This document shows positions 17,180 through 25,581 of a DNA stretch of 64,000 nt, piece after piece (positions within the stretch are counted from its first letter, which is position 1; every line of letters starts with the position of its first letter). Under the pieces are notes generated by a model that did no database searches, was not told where the DNA came from, and worked only from the letters and a program-made list of their open reading frames with translations. Source of the DNA: Fimenecus sp045545735 (GTDB taxonomy: Bacteria > Bacillota > Clostridia > Oscillospirales > Acutalibacteraceae); the NCBI GenBank assembly GCA_045545735.1, contig JAZQBM010000008.1, forward strand, positions 186,001 through 250,000, in the 5' to 3' direction. Made by a program: the position numbers and the translations under genes.

Positions 17180-17789
17180 ATTTGAATTTCTGTGTAGCTT
17201 TTTTAACTGCACTTGCAATGGGTGGGGCAATAACGGTTGTCGTTACAACTTCCATAACTCCGTTAAGACCTACAAATGCCACTAAAAATGGTAATAGGTC
17301 AGCACCGCCACGAATTCCCATTATGTAGTCGCTTTCTCCAAAGAAAATCATCAATAAACTCATAAAGAAAAGTGTGTTGAGAATAGGTGCCATAAAACTT
17401 GCAAATATTAATGCAAATTTTTTCTTTTTTCTTGCGATAAATTTGTAAATTACACCGCAAAGATAACCCATAAGTACGCGTGGTACAATGCACATAATAA
17501 ATGTGTAAACAGGGTTAATGCCAAATAGTGTTGTGCCGAAAAGGTCGAGTCCGAAGCATTGTATAAAACTTGTAATACCAAATACAAGTCCTAAAAACGC
17601 ACCGGATTTCTCGCCTAAAGTAATTGCACCAACTGCAACGGGTACCATAATAAAGGTCATTTTTACAGGTCCTAGTGGTAAATACCCGATTGGCGTGAAT
17701 GCCATAAGCACAATAAGAGATGTGAGTATGGCGTTTTGAGCAAGGAACAAGGTCTTTCTTTTTCTTGCTCGTTTTGTGGTTTTTGCCAT
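17178..17789 (-). CDS. ECF transporter S component, probable pantothenate (PanT-like)
   Basis: A 203-residue integral membrane protein with about six spans and a basic N-terminus (TTKRARKRK). FTPIGYLPLGPVKMTFIMVP followed by GEKSGAFLGLVFG and PRVLMGYLCGVIYK is the pattern of ECF S components. It lies 61 bases downstream of coaX on the same strand, and pantothenate is the CoaX substrate, so PanT is the likeliest identity; S-component specificity cannot be read from motifs. A TAGCAAGGAGGAATA ribosome site precedes the ATG. Energising subunits must come from elsewhere. Confidence 0.75.
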   Translation of the reverse strand: MAKTTKRARKRKTLFLAQNAILTSLIVLMAFTPIGYLPLGPVKMTFIMVPVAVGAITLGEKSGAFLGLVFGITSFIQCFGLDLFGTTLFGINPVYTFIMCIVPRVLMGYLCGVIYKFIARKKKKFALIFASFMAPILNTLFFMSLLMIFFGESDYIMGIRGGADLLPFLVAFVGLNGVMEVVTTTVIAPPIASAVKKATQKFK

Positions 17790-17850
17790 TTATATTCCTC
17801 CTTGCTACTGTTCCTGAAAATTAGGATACAATGCAAAATTTGACGAATAA

Positions 17851-18615
17851 TTATTTATTTTTCTCGTAAATCGCTTTAAGTCCTTTAAGAATAAGGTCTT
17901 GGTCTAAAACCATTTCTCGCTTGCATACAGGGGCAATGAATGACGCTAATCCTCCTGTTGCAACAATGGTCTGTGGCTCGCCAAGTTCTTTTACAAAATG
18001 TTCAATAATGCCGTCAATCATTGAAGCCGTGCCAAGAACAATTCCGCTTTGCATACTTTCAATAGTGTTAGTTCCGCAGGCTTTTTTTGGTGGCTCAAGC
18101 GGAATTGCAGGTAAAAGCGAACTTGTATCAGTAAGTGCTTTTAATGATATTGCAACGCCTGGAGCAATCATACAACCTCTGAAATTGCGATTTTCGTCAA
18201 CCGCACAGATTTTTGTAGCAGTACCCAAATCTACAATAAATGCAGGTAATGGGTATTCGTTTACCGCACCAACCGCACCTGCTGCCAAATCAGCACCAAG
18301 TTGAGCAGGATTGTCAATTAAAATGTTAAGTCCCGTTTTAACACCGGGGGAGAGTACGATTACTTTTTTATTTGTAAGACGCTTGATTGCGTTTTTAATA
18401 TGTACCGTAATTTCAGGCACAACTGATGAAACAACAGAGCCCTCAATATCACTTGCCTTGATATTGTAAACTGAAAAGATATTTACAAAATCAACGGCGT
18501 ATTGGTCGTCAGTTTTCTGACGGTCAGTAGAAATGCGAGCACTCATAGTAAGAGTATCACCGTCAAAAATACCGAGATTTATATTTGTGTTACCAATATC
18601 AACTGTAAGAAGCAT
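17851..18615 (-). CDS. coaX: Type III pantothenate kinase
   Basis: A 254-residue CoaX. It phosphorylates pantothenate, the first step of CoA synthesis, in the cytoplasm. Seen: N-terminal MLLTVDIGNTNINLGIF (phosphate 1 loop of the ASKHA fold, catalytic Asp), PAQLGADLAAGA, IVDLGTATKICAVDE (second Asp motif) and GCMIAPGVAISLKAL. Length is normal (about 255). ATG with a GAGGTGAAAA ribosome site. Upstream of the PanT-like gene, consistent with an uptake-plus-activation pair. Confidence 0.93.
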   Translation of the reverse strand: MLLTVDIGNTNINLGIFDGDTLTMSARISTDRQKTDDQYAVDFVNIFSVYNIKASDIEGSVVSSVVPEITVHIKNAIKRLTNKKVIVLSPGVKTGLNILIDNPAQLGADLAAGAVGAVNEYPLPAFIVDLGTATKICAVDENRNFRGCMIAPGVAISLKALTDTSSLLPAIPLEPPKKACGTNTIESMQSGIVLGTASMIDGIIEHFVKELGEPQTIVATGGLASFIAPVCKREMVLDQDLILKGLKAIYEKNK

Positions 18616-18661
18616 ATTTTCACCTCATAAAAACAATATAATAAGTATATACCATTTTTTG

Positions 18662-18690
18662 TTGTTTAGCAAGTGAATTTGTGTTACAAT
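18662..18690 (+). promoter_or_regulatory. Promoter for the radical SAM gene
   Basis: TTGTTT at 18662-18667 and TACAAT at 18685-18690 with 17-bp spacing, followed by GGGGTGAG and the ATG at 18716. Confidence 0.5.
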
Positions 18691-18715
18691 ACCATATAGA
18701 AAAAGGGGTGAGAGT

Positions 18716-19594
18716 ATGATTTGCAACTTATGTCCGCGAAACTGTAATGCCCAAAGAACTGAATATATTGGTAACGGTTTTTGCAAAATGCCCGAAAATC
18801 CCGTACTTGCCCGTGCGGATATTCATAATTGGGAAGAACCTTGTATAAGTGGTGAGCGTGGAACGGGAGCAATTTTCTTTTCAGGGTGCTCTCTTAAATG
18901 TTGCTTTTGTCAAAATTACCCTATAAGCCATGAAAACAAGGGCAAAGTAATCACAACCGACCGCCTTATTGAGATTATAAAAGAGTTAGAAAATAGGAGA
19001 GTTCATACAATTGATTTTGTAAACCCTACCCATTTTTCACATATTATACTTGATGCACTCACACAGTATAAGCCGAAAATTCCCGTAGTTTACAACTCGT
19101 CAGGGTATGATAGCGTTGAAACTCTCAAAAAACTTGAAGGATTAGTTGATGTTTATTTGCCTGACTTAAAATATTTCAGTAGTGAAAAGTCAACAAAATA
19201 TGCAAAATGCCCCGATTATTTTGAAAAAGCAAGTAAAGCAATACTTGAAATGTACCGTCAACAACCGAAAACTGAATTCAAAGATGGTATAATTCAAAAA
19301 GGTCTTATAATACGTCATCTTGTTTTGCCCAAGAATGTAGATGATAGCAAAAACATACTTTTGTGGATTAAAGAAAATCTGCCGAGCGACACATACATAA
19401 GTATTATGAGTCAGTACACACCATATGGCGAAATAGCGGAATTCAAAGAATTAAACCGACGGCTCACTACTGCAGAATACAATAAAGTGGTTGATTATTT
19501 TATTGATTTGGGTTTTCAGAACGGCTTTATGCAAGAAAAAACATCATCGCAAACAAAATATATACCTGATTTTGACTTGACGGGTGTAAAATAA
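18716..19594 (+). CDS. PflX-type radical SAM protein
   Basis: A 292-residue radical SAM protein of the PflA-like COG1313 (PflX) group. The SAM/4Fe-4S motif is CSLKCCFC near residues 58-65, and an extra N-terminal cysteine cluster CNLCPRNC (residues 3-10) is typical of this group. Substrate is unknown; relatives activate glycyl-radical enzymes. No glycyl-radical enzyme adjoins it, though class III NrdD is 2.3 kb away with its own NrdG-type activase. Monocistronic by spacing. Confidence 0.82.
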   Translation: MICNLCPRNCNAQRTEYIGNGFCKMPENPVLARADIHNWEEPCISGERGTGAIFFSGCSLKCCFCQNYPISHENKGKVITTDRLIEIIKELENRRVHTIDFVNPTHFSHIILDALTQYKPKIPVVYNSSGYDSVETLKKLEGLVDVYLPDLKYFSSEKSTKYAKCPDYFEKASKAILEMYRQQPKTEFKDGIIQKGLIIRHLVLPKNVDDSKNILLWIKENLPSDTYISIMSQYTPYGEIAEFKELNRRLTTAEYNKVVDYFIDLGFQNGFMQEKTSSQTKYIPDFDLTGVK

Positions 19595-19596
19595 TG

Positions 19597-19624
19597 TTGA
19601 AATCTATAAAAATAATGATATAAT
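19597..19624 (+). promoter_or_regulatory. mscL promoter
   Basis: TTGAAA at 19597-19602 and TATAAT at 19619-19624 with 16-bp spacing, 37 bases before the mscL start. Confidence 0.55.
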
Positions 19625-19660
19625 TATTACATAAATTTATAAGAAAGAAGGATATTCACA

Positions 19661-20122
19661 ATGAAAGGATTTTTAAAAGAATTTAAAGACTTCGCTATGC
19701 GTGGTAACGTAATCGACCTTGCAGTCGGTGTTATCATCGGTGGTGCTTTCCAGAAAATCGTAACATCAATAGTTAATGACCTTGTAATGCCACTTATCGG
19801 TCTTATTACAAAGGGCAGCGACTTTGCATCAAAGTTCGTAGCACTTGATGGTGGCGAATATGCAACAATTGAAGAAGCAACTGAAGCAGGTGCAGCAATT
19901 CTTACATACGGCAACTTTATTGCAGTAACAATCGACTTTCTCATTATGGCATTCGTTATTTTCCTTCTCGTTAAGGGACTTAACAAGCTTACTTCAATCG
20001 GTAAAAAGCCAGAAGAAGTAGTAGAAGAAGTAGCACCAACTACAAAGGTTTGCCCATTCTGTAAGAGTGAAATTGCTATTGACGCTACAAAGTGTGCACA
20101 TTGCACATCAGACGTTGAATAA
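19661..20122 (+). CDS. mscL: Large-conductance mechanosensitive channel with C-terminal zinc ribbon
   Basis: A 153-residue MscL, the pore that opens under membrane tension to release osmolytes. Seen: N-terminal FLKEFKDFAMRGNVIDLAVG and first span VIIGGAFQKIV, then second span FLIMAFVIFLLVKGLNKL. The usual protein ends soon after its cytoplasmic helix; here the last 20 residues are CPFCKSE ... CAHCTSD, a CxxC-CxxC zinc ribbon. AAGAAAGAAGGATATTCACA precedes the ATG. proC starts two bases after its stop, so both share an mRNA. Confidence 0.9.
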   Translation: MKGFLKEFKDFAMRGNVIDLAVGVIIGGAFQKIVTSIVNDLVMPLIGLITKGSDFASKFVALDGGEYATIEEATEAGAAILTYGNFIAVTIDFLIMAFVIFLLVKGLNKLTSIGKKPEEVVEEVAPTTKVCPFCKSEIAIDATKCAHCTSDVE

Positions 20123-20124
20123 TT

Positions 20125-20925
20125 ATGTATAAACTTGGTTTTATAGGTTGCGGAAATATGGCTACTGCTATTCTTAATGGGGTAGTCAAATCACAATATG
20201 TAAACGGTGCAGAAATATGCGTTTTTGACACTTGTGAAGAAAAATCAAACGCACTTAAAGAAAGTTTAGGTGTAGAAGTTTTAACATCTGCCACAGAAAT
20301 TGCAGAAAAAGCACAAGTTGTAGTCCTTGCAGTAAAACCACAAGTGTTCCCTGAAGTTTTACCACAAATCAAAGATGCACTTTCTGAAAACAACAATGCA
20401 CTTGTGTCAATAGGGGCGGGAAAAACAATCTCTTACCTTTGTTCATTCCTTGAAAGCAATACACCCGTTATTAGAGTTATGCCGAATATTAATGCACAAG
20501 TGGGTGCATCAATGAGTGCAGTTTGCAAAAACGAGAAAGTTACATATGCACTTCTCGATTTTGTAAAAGGGCTGTGTCAAAGTTTCGGCGATGTAATTGA
20601 ACTTCCTGAAAGTCAGTTTTCAATTTTCTCGGTGATTGCGGCTTGTTCTCCTGCATATGCTTTTATGTTTATTGATTCAATGGCTCGCGGTGCAGAAAAG
20701 AACGGTATGAAGCGTGAAGACGCACTTAAAATTTCTGCACAAGCAGTTTTAGGTAGTGCAAAAATGATGCTTGAAAGTGGCGATTCCCCTTGGGCACTCA
20801 TCAATAGCGTTTGCTCGCCGGGTGGAACAACTATTGAGGGTGTTGCAACACTTCAAAATGAAGAATTCGACAAAGCGGTTATGGATGCAGTGCAAGCATC
20901 ATATGAAAAAGACAAAAGAATGTAA
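20125..20925 (+). CDS. proC: Pyrroline-5-carboxylate reductase
   Basis: A 266-residue ProC, which makes proline from pyrroline-5-carboxylate using NAD(P)H. Seen: Rossmann GFIGCGNMATAIL at 4-16, LAVKPQVFPEVL, RVMPNINAQVGASM and the family signature near the end, SPGGTTIEGVATL. Length is normal (about 265-270). Starts two bases after the mscL stop with no separate promoter; coupling an osmotic channel with proline synthesis is suggestive of osmoadaptation but is inference. A terminator follows. Confidence 0.93.
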   Translation: MYKLGFIGCGNMATAILNGVVKSQYVNGAEICVFDTCEEKSNALKESLGVEVLTSATEIAEKAQVVVLAVKPQVFPEVLPQIKDALSENNNALVSIGAGKTISYLCSFLESNTPVIRVMPNINAQVGASMSAVCKNEKVTYALLDFVKGLCQSFGDVIELPESQFSIFSVIAACSPAYAFMFIDSMARGAEKNGMKREDALKISAQAVLGSAKMMLESGDSPWALINSVCSPGGTTIEGVATLQNEEFDKAVMDAVQASYEKDKRM

Positions 20926-20934
20926 TAAAAATTT

Positions 20935-20967
20935 AGCACAGATTACGGTCTGTGCTTTATTTTTTTA
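20935..20967 (+). terminator. Terminator after proC
   Basis: AGCACAGA pairs with TCTGTGCT around TTACGG, followed by TTTATTTTTTT. Confidence 0.87.
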
Positions 20968-21014
20968 CTTGTATGTGTTAAAATAGAGATTAGTAAAATC
21001 TAAGGAGATTTTTT

Positions 21015-21710
21015 ATGATTATTAACGGCTTTCAAAAATTAACATTACTTGATTACCCTGGCAGAGTTGCTTGCACAATTTTCACGGCAGGGTGTAATTT
21101 GCGTTGCCCGTTTTGTCACAATGCATCACTTGTAACTCATATTGATAGTGAAAATACATTCAGTACAGAAGAAATCCTTGATTATCTCAAAAAGCGTCAA
21201 GGCATTTTAGAGGGTGTCTGCATTACGGGTGGCGAACCACTTTTACAACCTGATATTAAAGAATTCATTACAGAAATCAAAAACTTAGGTTATTCAGTTA
21301 AACTTGACACAAACGGCACATTTCCCGAAAAACTCAAAGATTTAGTTAATAGCGGTCTTGTTGATTACGTTGCTATGGACATTAAAAATAGTAAAGCGAA
21401 ATACAAAGAAACTGCAGGAATAAATAATCTTGATTTGTCCAAAATAGAAGAAAGCGTAGATTTTTTAATTAATGGTAATATAGATTTTGAGTTCAGAACA
21501 ACAATCGTCAACGAATTTCACACAATTGACGATATACAAGATATTGTGGTATGGATTAATGGTGCACACAAGTACTTTTTGCAGAATTTTGTTGATTCAG
21601 GTGACCTTATAGGTGACTTTTTAACCCCTGTAACCCTTGATACACTTAAGATTATGCGTGAAAAAGCGACAGAAATCATACCAAATGTTGAAATCAGGGG
21701 GATTTCTTAA
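21015..21710 (+). CDS. nrdG: Anaerobic ribonucleotide reductase activating protein
   Basis: A 231-residue radical SAM activase of the NrdG2 (TIGR02495-like) type. The SAM/FeS motif CNLRCPFC lies near residues 28-35 after the characteristic GFQKLTLLDYPGRVACTIFTAG opening; ITGGEPLL binds SAM. It generates the glycyl radical of NrdD, the next gene. TAAGGAGATTTTTT precedes the ATG. The NrdR boxes lie between it and nrdD, so nrdG itself is not obviously under that operator. Confidence 0.88.
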   Translation: MIINGFQKLTLLDYPGRVACTIFTAGCNLRCPFCHNASLVTHIDSENTFSTEEILDYLKKRQGILEGVCITGGEPLLQPDIKEFITEIKNLGYSVKLDTNGTFPEKLKDLVNSGLVDYVAMDIKNSKAKYKETAGINNLDLSKIEESVDFLINGNIDFEFRTTIVNEFHTIDDIQDIVVWINGAHKYFLQNFVDSGDLIGDFLTPVTLDTLKIMREKATEIIPNVEIRGIS

Positions 21711-21723
21711 AATTCCATAAAAA

Positions 21724-21739
21724 ACACAATATATTGTGT
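21724..21739. promoter_or_regulatory. NrdR box 1 upstream of nrdD
   Basis: ACACAATATATTGTGT is a perfect 16-base palindrome and full match to the NrdR-box consensus acaCwAtATaTwGtgt. Its centre is 33 bp from that of box 2, three helical turns, the usual arrangement for NrdR. Confidence 0.88.
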
Positions 21740-21748
21740 AAAAACCTA

Positions 21749-21777
21749 TTGACAAAACACTATATATGTACTATAAT
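21749..21777 (+). promoter_or_regulatory. nrdD promoter
   Basis: Perfect consensus TTGACA (21749-21754) and TATAAT (21772-21777) with 17-bp spacing. Box 2 fills the spacer, so NrdR binding would block RNA polymerase. Confidence 0.9.
21757..21772. promoter_or_regulatory. NrdR box 2 upstream of nrdD
   Basis: ACACTATATATGTACT matches the left half and centre of the NrdR box; the right half is imperfect. It lies between the -35 and -10 hexamers. Confidence 0.75.
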
Positions 21778-21810
21778 AAATCTCGCTAACCCGAAAAATT
21801 AGCGGGATTT
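21778..21810 (+). promoter_or_regulatory. 5' leader hairpin of nrdD mRNA
   Basis: AAATCTCGCTAA pairs with TTAGCGGGATTT (12 bp with one G-U) over a 9-base loop, beginning right after the -10. It would be at the extreme 5' end of the transcript. The T-rich stretch after it (ACTTTTAAT) is too broken for a clear terminator, so an mRNA-stabilising hairpin is likelier. Confidence 0.6.
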
Positions 21811-21856
21811 ACTTTTAATACACAGAAAATTTTAATTCAACAAGGGAGGACACAAT

Positions 21857-24226
21857 ATGTATAACGTACTTAAAAGAGATGGCAAAATTGCAAATTTTGA
21901 CGTTAAAAAGATTGCAGACGCTATTACACAAGCATTTGAGGCTTGTAACAAACAGTTTAACCCTGATATTATCGATTTCTTAGCTCTTAAAGTTACTGCA
22001 GATTTCGAACCAAAAATCAAAGATGGTAACATCGCAGTTGAAGATATTCAGGACAGTGTTGAATCAGTTCTCATTAAGGCTGGTTATGATGATGTTTCAA
22101 AAGCATATATCATTTATCGTCGTCAAAGAGAAAAGGTTCGTAACCTTAACGCAACAATGGTTGACTATAAGGCAATTATCGATAACTACCTTAATGTTAA
22201 CGACTGGCGTGTTAAAGAGAATTCAACAGTTACCTATTCTGTTGGTGGCTTGATTCTTTCAAACTCAGGTGCTGTTACTGCTAACTATTGGCTTTCAGAA
22301 ATTTATGATGATGAAATCGGCAACGCTCACAGAAATGCTGATATTCACATTCATGACCTTTCAATGCTTACAGGTTACTGTGCAGGTTGGTCACTTAAAC
22401 AGTTAATTCAAGAAGGTCTTGGCGGTGTTCCCGGTAAAATCACATCTGCTCCTGCGGCTCACCTTTCAACACTCTGCAATCAGATGGTAAACTTCCTTGG
22501 CATTATGCAGAATGAATGGGCAGGTGCTCAGGCTTTCTCATCATTTGACACATATCTTGCACCTTTCGTAAAAGTTGATAACCTTTCATATAAAGAGGTT
22601 AAACAGTGCATTCAGTCATTTATCTATGGCGTAAATACACCATCTCGTTGGGGTACACAGTCTCCATTCACAAACATTACTCTTGACTGGACAGTTCCAA
22701 ACGACCTTGCAGAACTCAACTGTATTGTTGGCGGCAAGGAAATGGACTTCAAGTATAAAGATTGTAAAGCTGAAATGGATATGGTTAACAAAGCATTCAT
22801 CGAAGTTATGGTTGAAGGCGATGCTAACGGTCGTGGTTTCCAATACCCAATTCCAACATATTCAATTACTCGTGATTTTGACTGGTCAGAAACAGAGAAT
22901 AATAAACTTCTCTTCGAAATGACAGCAAAATACGGTACTCCTTATTTTTCAAACTATATCAATAGTGATATGGAGCCATCAGACGTTCGTTCAATGTGTT
23001 GTCGTCTTCGTCTTGACCTTCGCGAACTTCGCAAGAAGTCAGGTGGTTTCTTCGGTAGTGGCGAATCAACAGGTTCAGTTGGTGTTGTTACAATCAACTT
23101 ACCAAGAATTGCTTACCTTGCAAAAGATGAAGCAGATTTCTATGCTCGTCTTGACAAGATGATGGACATTTCTGCACGTTCACTTAAAGTTAAGCGTGAC
23201 GTTATCACAAAACTTCTCGATGCAGGTCTTTATCCATATACAAAGCGTTACCTTGGTACATTCAACAACCACTTCTCAACAATCGGTCTTGTTGGTATGA
23301 ACGAAGCTGGTCTTAACGCAAAATGGATTCAGGCAGATATGACAAACGAAAAGACACAGCAGTTTGCAAAAGACGTTCTTAATCATATGAGAACACGTCT
23401 TTCAGACTATCAGGAACTTTACGGCGACCTTTATAACCTTGAAGCTACTCCTGCAGAGTCAACTGCATTCCGTCTTGCAAAACACGACCTTAAATACTAC
23501 CCAGACATTATTACTGCAGGTAGAAAAGAAGGCGAAACACCTTACTACACAAACAGTTCACATCTTCCTGTTGGCTATACTCAAGACATCTTTACAGCTC
23601 TTGATATGCAGGACGAACTTCATACTCTTTACACATCAGGTACAGTATTCCACGCATTCCTTGGTGAAAAACTTCCTGATTGGCAGTCATGTGCAAATCT
23701 TGTTAAGAAGATTGCATCTAACTACAGACTTCCATACTACTCAATTTCACCAATTTACTCAATCTGTAAAAATCACGGTTATATTGCAGGTGAAGCATTC
23801 ACTTGCCCACACTGTGGCGAAGAAGCAGAAGTTTACTCAAGAATTACAGGTTACTATCGTCCTGTTAAAAACTGGAATGATGGTAAAGCGCAGGAATACA
23901 AAGACAGAAAAGTTTACGATATTGCGAATTCTCACCTTACACACGATATTACTGAAAATGAAGTTTGCGAATGTGAGAAGGAAGAAACAACAAGTGTTCA
24001 GGATAGCGTAATGCTTTTCACAACTGCAACTTGCCCTAACTGTAAGATTGCTTGTTCATTACTTGACAAAGCAGGCGTAGTTTATAACAAACTTCTTGCT
24101 AATGAAAATGTTGATTTGGTTAACGAATTCGGCATTAAGCAAGCACCTACACTTGTAGTTGTTGAAAATGGTGTAGCAACAAAATATACAGGTGTATCAG
24201 ATATTAAGAAATATTTGAATGCTTAA
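21857..24226 (+). CDS. nrdD: Anaerobic (class III) ribonucleoside-triphosphate reductase with fused glutaredoxin-like domain
   Basis: A 789-residue class III reductase that makes deoxynucleotides without oxygen. Residues 3-95 form an ATP-cone (VLKRDGKIANFDVKKI) for allosteric control. The catalytic barrel contains MCCRLRLDLRELRKK and GSGESTGSVGVVTINLPR near 390-415. A zinc site CPHC precedes the glycyl-radical loop SRITGYYRPVKNWN, radical Gly near 664. Residues about 717-789 are an added thioredoxin/glutaredoxin-fold domain with CPNC near 726-729 and cis-Pro APTLVVV. Many NrdD use formate; this one carries its own redoxin and is followed by trxB. Repression by NrdR is predicted from two boxes. 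Confidence 0.95.
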   Translation: MYNVLKRDGKIANFDVKKIADAITQAFEACNKQFNPDIIDFLALKVTADFEPKIKDGNIAVEDIQDSVESVLIKAGYDDVSKAYIIYRRQREKVRNLNATMVDYKAIIDNYLNVNDWRVKENSTVTYSVGGLILSNSGAVTANYWLSEIYDDEIGNAHRNADIHIHDLSMLTGYCAGWSLKQLIQEGLGGVPGKITSAPAAHLSTLCNQMVNFLGIMQNEWAGAQAFSSFDTYLAPFVKVDNLSYKEVKQCIQSFIYGVNTPSRWGTQSPFTNITLDWTVPNDLAELNCIVGGKEMDFKYKDCKAEMDMVNKAFIEVMVEGDANGRGFQYPIPTYSITRDFDWSETENNKLLFEMTAKYGTPYFSNYINSDMEPSDVRSMCCRLRLDLRELRKKSGGFFGSGESTGSVGVVTINLPRIAYLAKDEADFYARLDKMMDISARSLKVKRDVITKLLDAGLYPYTKRYLGTFNNHFSTIGLVGMNEAGLNAKWIQADMTNEKTQQFAKDVLNHMRTRLSDYQELYGDLYNLEATPAESTAFRLAKHDLKYYPDIITAGRKEGETPYYTNSSHLPVGYTQDIFTALDMQDELHTLYTSGTVFHAFLGEKLPDWQSCANLVKKIASNYRLPYYSISPIYSICKNHGYIAGEAFTCPHCGEEAEVYSRITGYYRPVKNWNDGKAQEYKDRKVYDIANSHLTHDITENEVCECEKEETTSVQDSVMLFTTATCPNCKIACSLLDKAGVVYNKLLANENVDLVNEFGIKQAPTLVVVENGVATKYTGVSDIKKYLNA

Positions 24227-24237
24227 GGTATAATTTT

Positions 24238-25143
24238 ATGTATGATATTATAGTTGTTGGCGGTGGCCCTGCGGGGCTTACCGCTGCCCTATATGCTCGT
24301 AGGGCAAATAAAACAGTTCTTGTTATTGAAAAGGGTAGCTTTGGTGGGCAGATTACATACTCGCCAAAGGTTGAAAACATCCCGGGTTTTAACGAAGTAA
24401 CAGGCAACGAGTTTGCAGAAAAACTTGTTGAGCAAGTTCTTAATCAGGATGCAGAAGTTGAATGTGCAGAAGTACTTGAAATCCGTGACGGTGATGTTAA
24501 AACAGTTGTTACTGATTCAGGTGAATTTGAGGGTAAATCCGTTATTATTGCAACAGGTGCAAAACACAGACTTTTAGGGCTTGAGAATGAACAAAACCTT
24601 ATCGGTGAAGGCATTTCATTCTGTGCCGTTTGTGATGGTGCTTTCTATGAGGGCAAAACTGTCGCAGTAATCGGTGGCGGAAACTCTGCGTTACAAGAGG
24701 CTATTTTACTTTCAGACCTTGCACAAAAGGTTTATGTCATTCAAAACCTTGATTTCTTCACAGGTGAGCAAAAACTCGTAGAAAAGCTTCAAAACAAGCC
24801 TAACGTTGAAATTATTCTCGGCACAGTTGTTGAAAAACTTATAGGCGAGAATGAACTCAAAGGAATTACAATTAAAAATACATCAACAGAAGAAGTTAAA
24901 GATTTAACTCTTGACGGTATGTTCGTTGCAATCGGTCTTGTTCCACAGAATGACGCTTTCAAAGAACTTGTTAATCTTGATGAACGCGGTTATGTAAATT
25001 CAAATGAAAACTGCCTTACAAATGCAAAAGGCATTTTCGTAGCAGGTGATTGCCGTACAAAATTAATCCGTCAGGTAATTACTGCCGCAGGTGATGGTGC
25101 AGTAGCAGCTCTTGCCGCTTGTGATTATGTAGATGAAAACTAA
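24238..25143 (+). CDS. trxB: Thioredoxin reductase
   Basis: A 301-residue flavoprotein that uses NADPH to reduce thioredoxin-like proteins. Seen: FAD-binding GGGPAGLTAALYARR at 8-22, redox motif CAVC (129-132) in FCAVCDGAFYEGKTV, NADPH-binding GGGNSALQEA, and the C-terminal FAD motif GIFVAGDCRTK. The typical redox pair is CATC; CAVC is a common variant. It starts 11 bases after nrdD, so it is in the NrdR-controlled operon and is a natural electron donor for the redoxin domain fused to NrdD. Confidence 0.93.
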   Translation: MYDIIVVGGGPAGLTAALYARRANKTVLVIEKGSFGGQITYSPKVENIPGFNEVTGNEFAEKLVEQVLNQDAEVECAEVLEIRDGDVKTVVTDSGEFEGKSVIIATGAKHRLLGLENEQNLIGEGISFCAVCDGAFYEGKTVAVIGGGNSALQEAILLSDLAQKVYVIQNLDFFTGEQKLVEKLQNKPNVEIILGTVVEKLIGENELKGITIKNTSTEEVKDLTLDGMFVAIGLVPQNDAFKELVNLDERGYVNSNENCLTNAKGIFVAGDCRTKLIRQVITAAGDGAVAALAACDYVDEN

Positions 25144-25191
25144 AATAGATGATACACACGCCAGCGTAACAAAAGTTGGTCGAGTTAAAAG

Positions 25192-25222
25192 CAAAAGCCG
25201 TTCCATTTTGGAACGGCTTTTG
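25192..25222. terminator. Bidirectional terminator, trxB / AbrB-like gene
   Basis: CAAAAGCCGTTCC pairs perfectly with GGAACGGCTTTTG around ATTTT, with T runs in both directions. Confidence 0.88.
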
Positions 25223-25236
25223 TAATGCTTAAAATA

Positions 25237-25476
25237 TTACTTGTTAAAGTTTTTTGCTTTTTCAAGGCATTCTTTGCAAATTGGCAATTCGTCATCAACA
25301 ATCTCGTTACATTCACAAATCTTACATTTTGGAGCAACTGCTTCAATTGTAAGTTTGCCGTTTACCTCGTGCAAAATAACTTTTGTGCCGGGCTCAAGTC
25401 CCATTTTTGTTCTGTATTCTCTTGGAAGAACAATTCTTCCCGCATAGTCAATAGTTTTAACTGTACCGTATAACAT
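25237..25476 (-). CDS. AbrB/SpoVT-type regulator with cysteine tail
   Basis: A 79-residue protein. Residues 1-46 are an AbrB/MazE/SpoVT swapped-hairpin DNA-binding domain (TIDYAGRIVLPREYRTKMG, PGTKVILHE). The remainder has CKICEC ... CKECLEK, a likely zinc-binding CxxC pair. Such proteins are small transition-state or sporulation-time regulators; the target cannot be told. An AAAAGAGGTATTTTT site precedes the ATG. Two plus-strand frames over the same bases are shadows. Confidence 0.85.
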   Translation of the reverse strand: MLYGTVKTIDYAGRIVLPREYRTKMGLEPGTKVILHEVNGKLTIEAVAPKCKICECNEIVDDELPICKECLEKAKNFNK

Positions 25477-25581
25477 AAAAATACCTCTTTTCTTGTGGTT
25501 TTAATGTATGTTTTGTTGATTTTTGTTCTATTCTATATTTAATATAATACATTTTGCCACTTTTTGTCAAGTTTTGGCAAT

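Noticed and set aside
25225..25473. Plus-strand frames opposite the AbrB-like gene
   Set aside because: The minus-strand frame matches AbrB/SpoVT with a good ribosome site; the plus frames are its complement.
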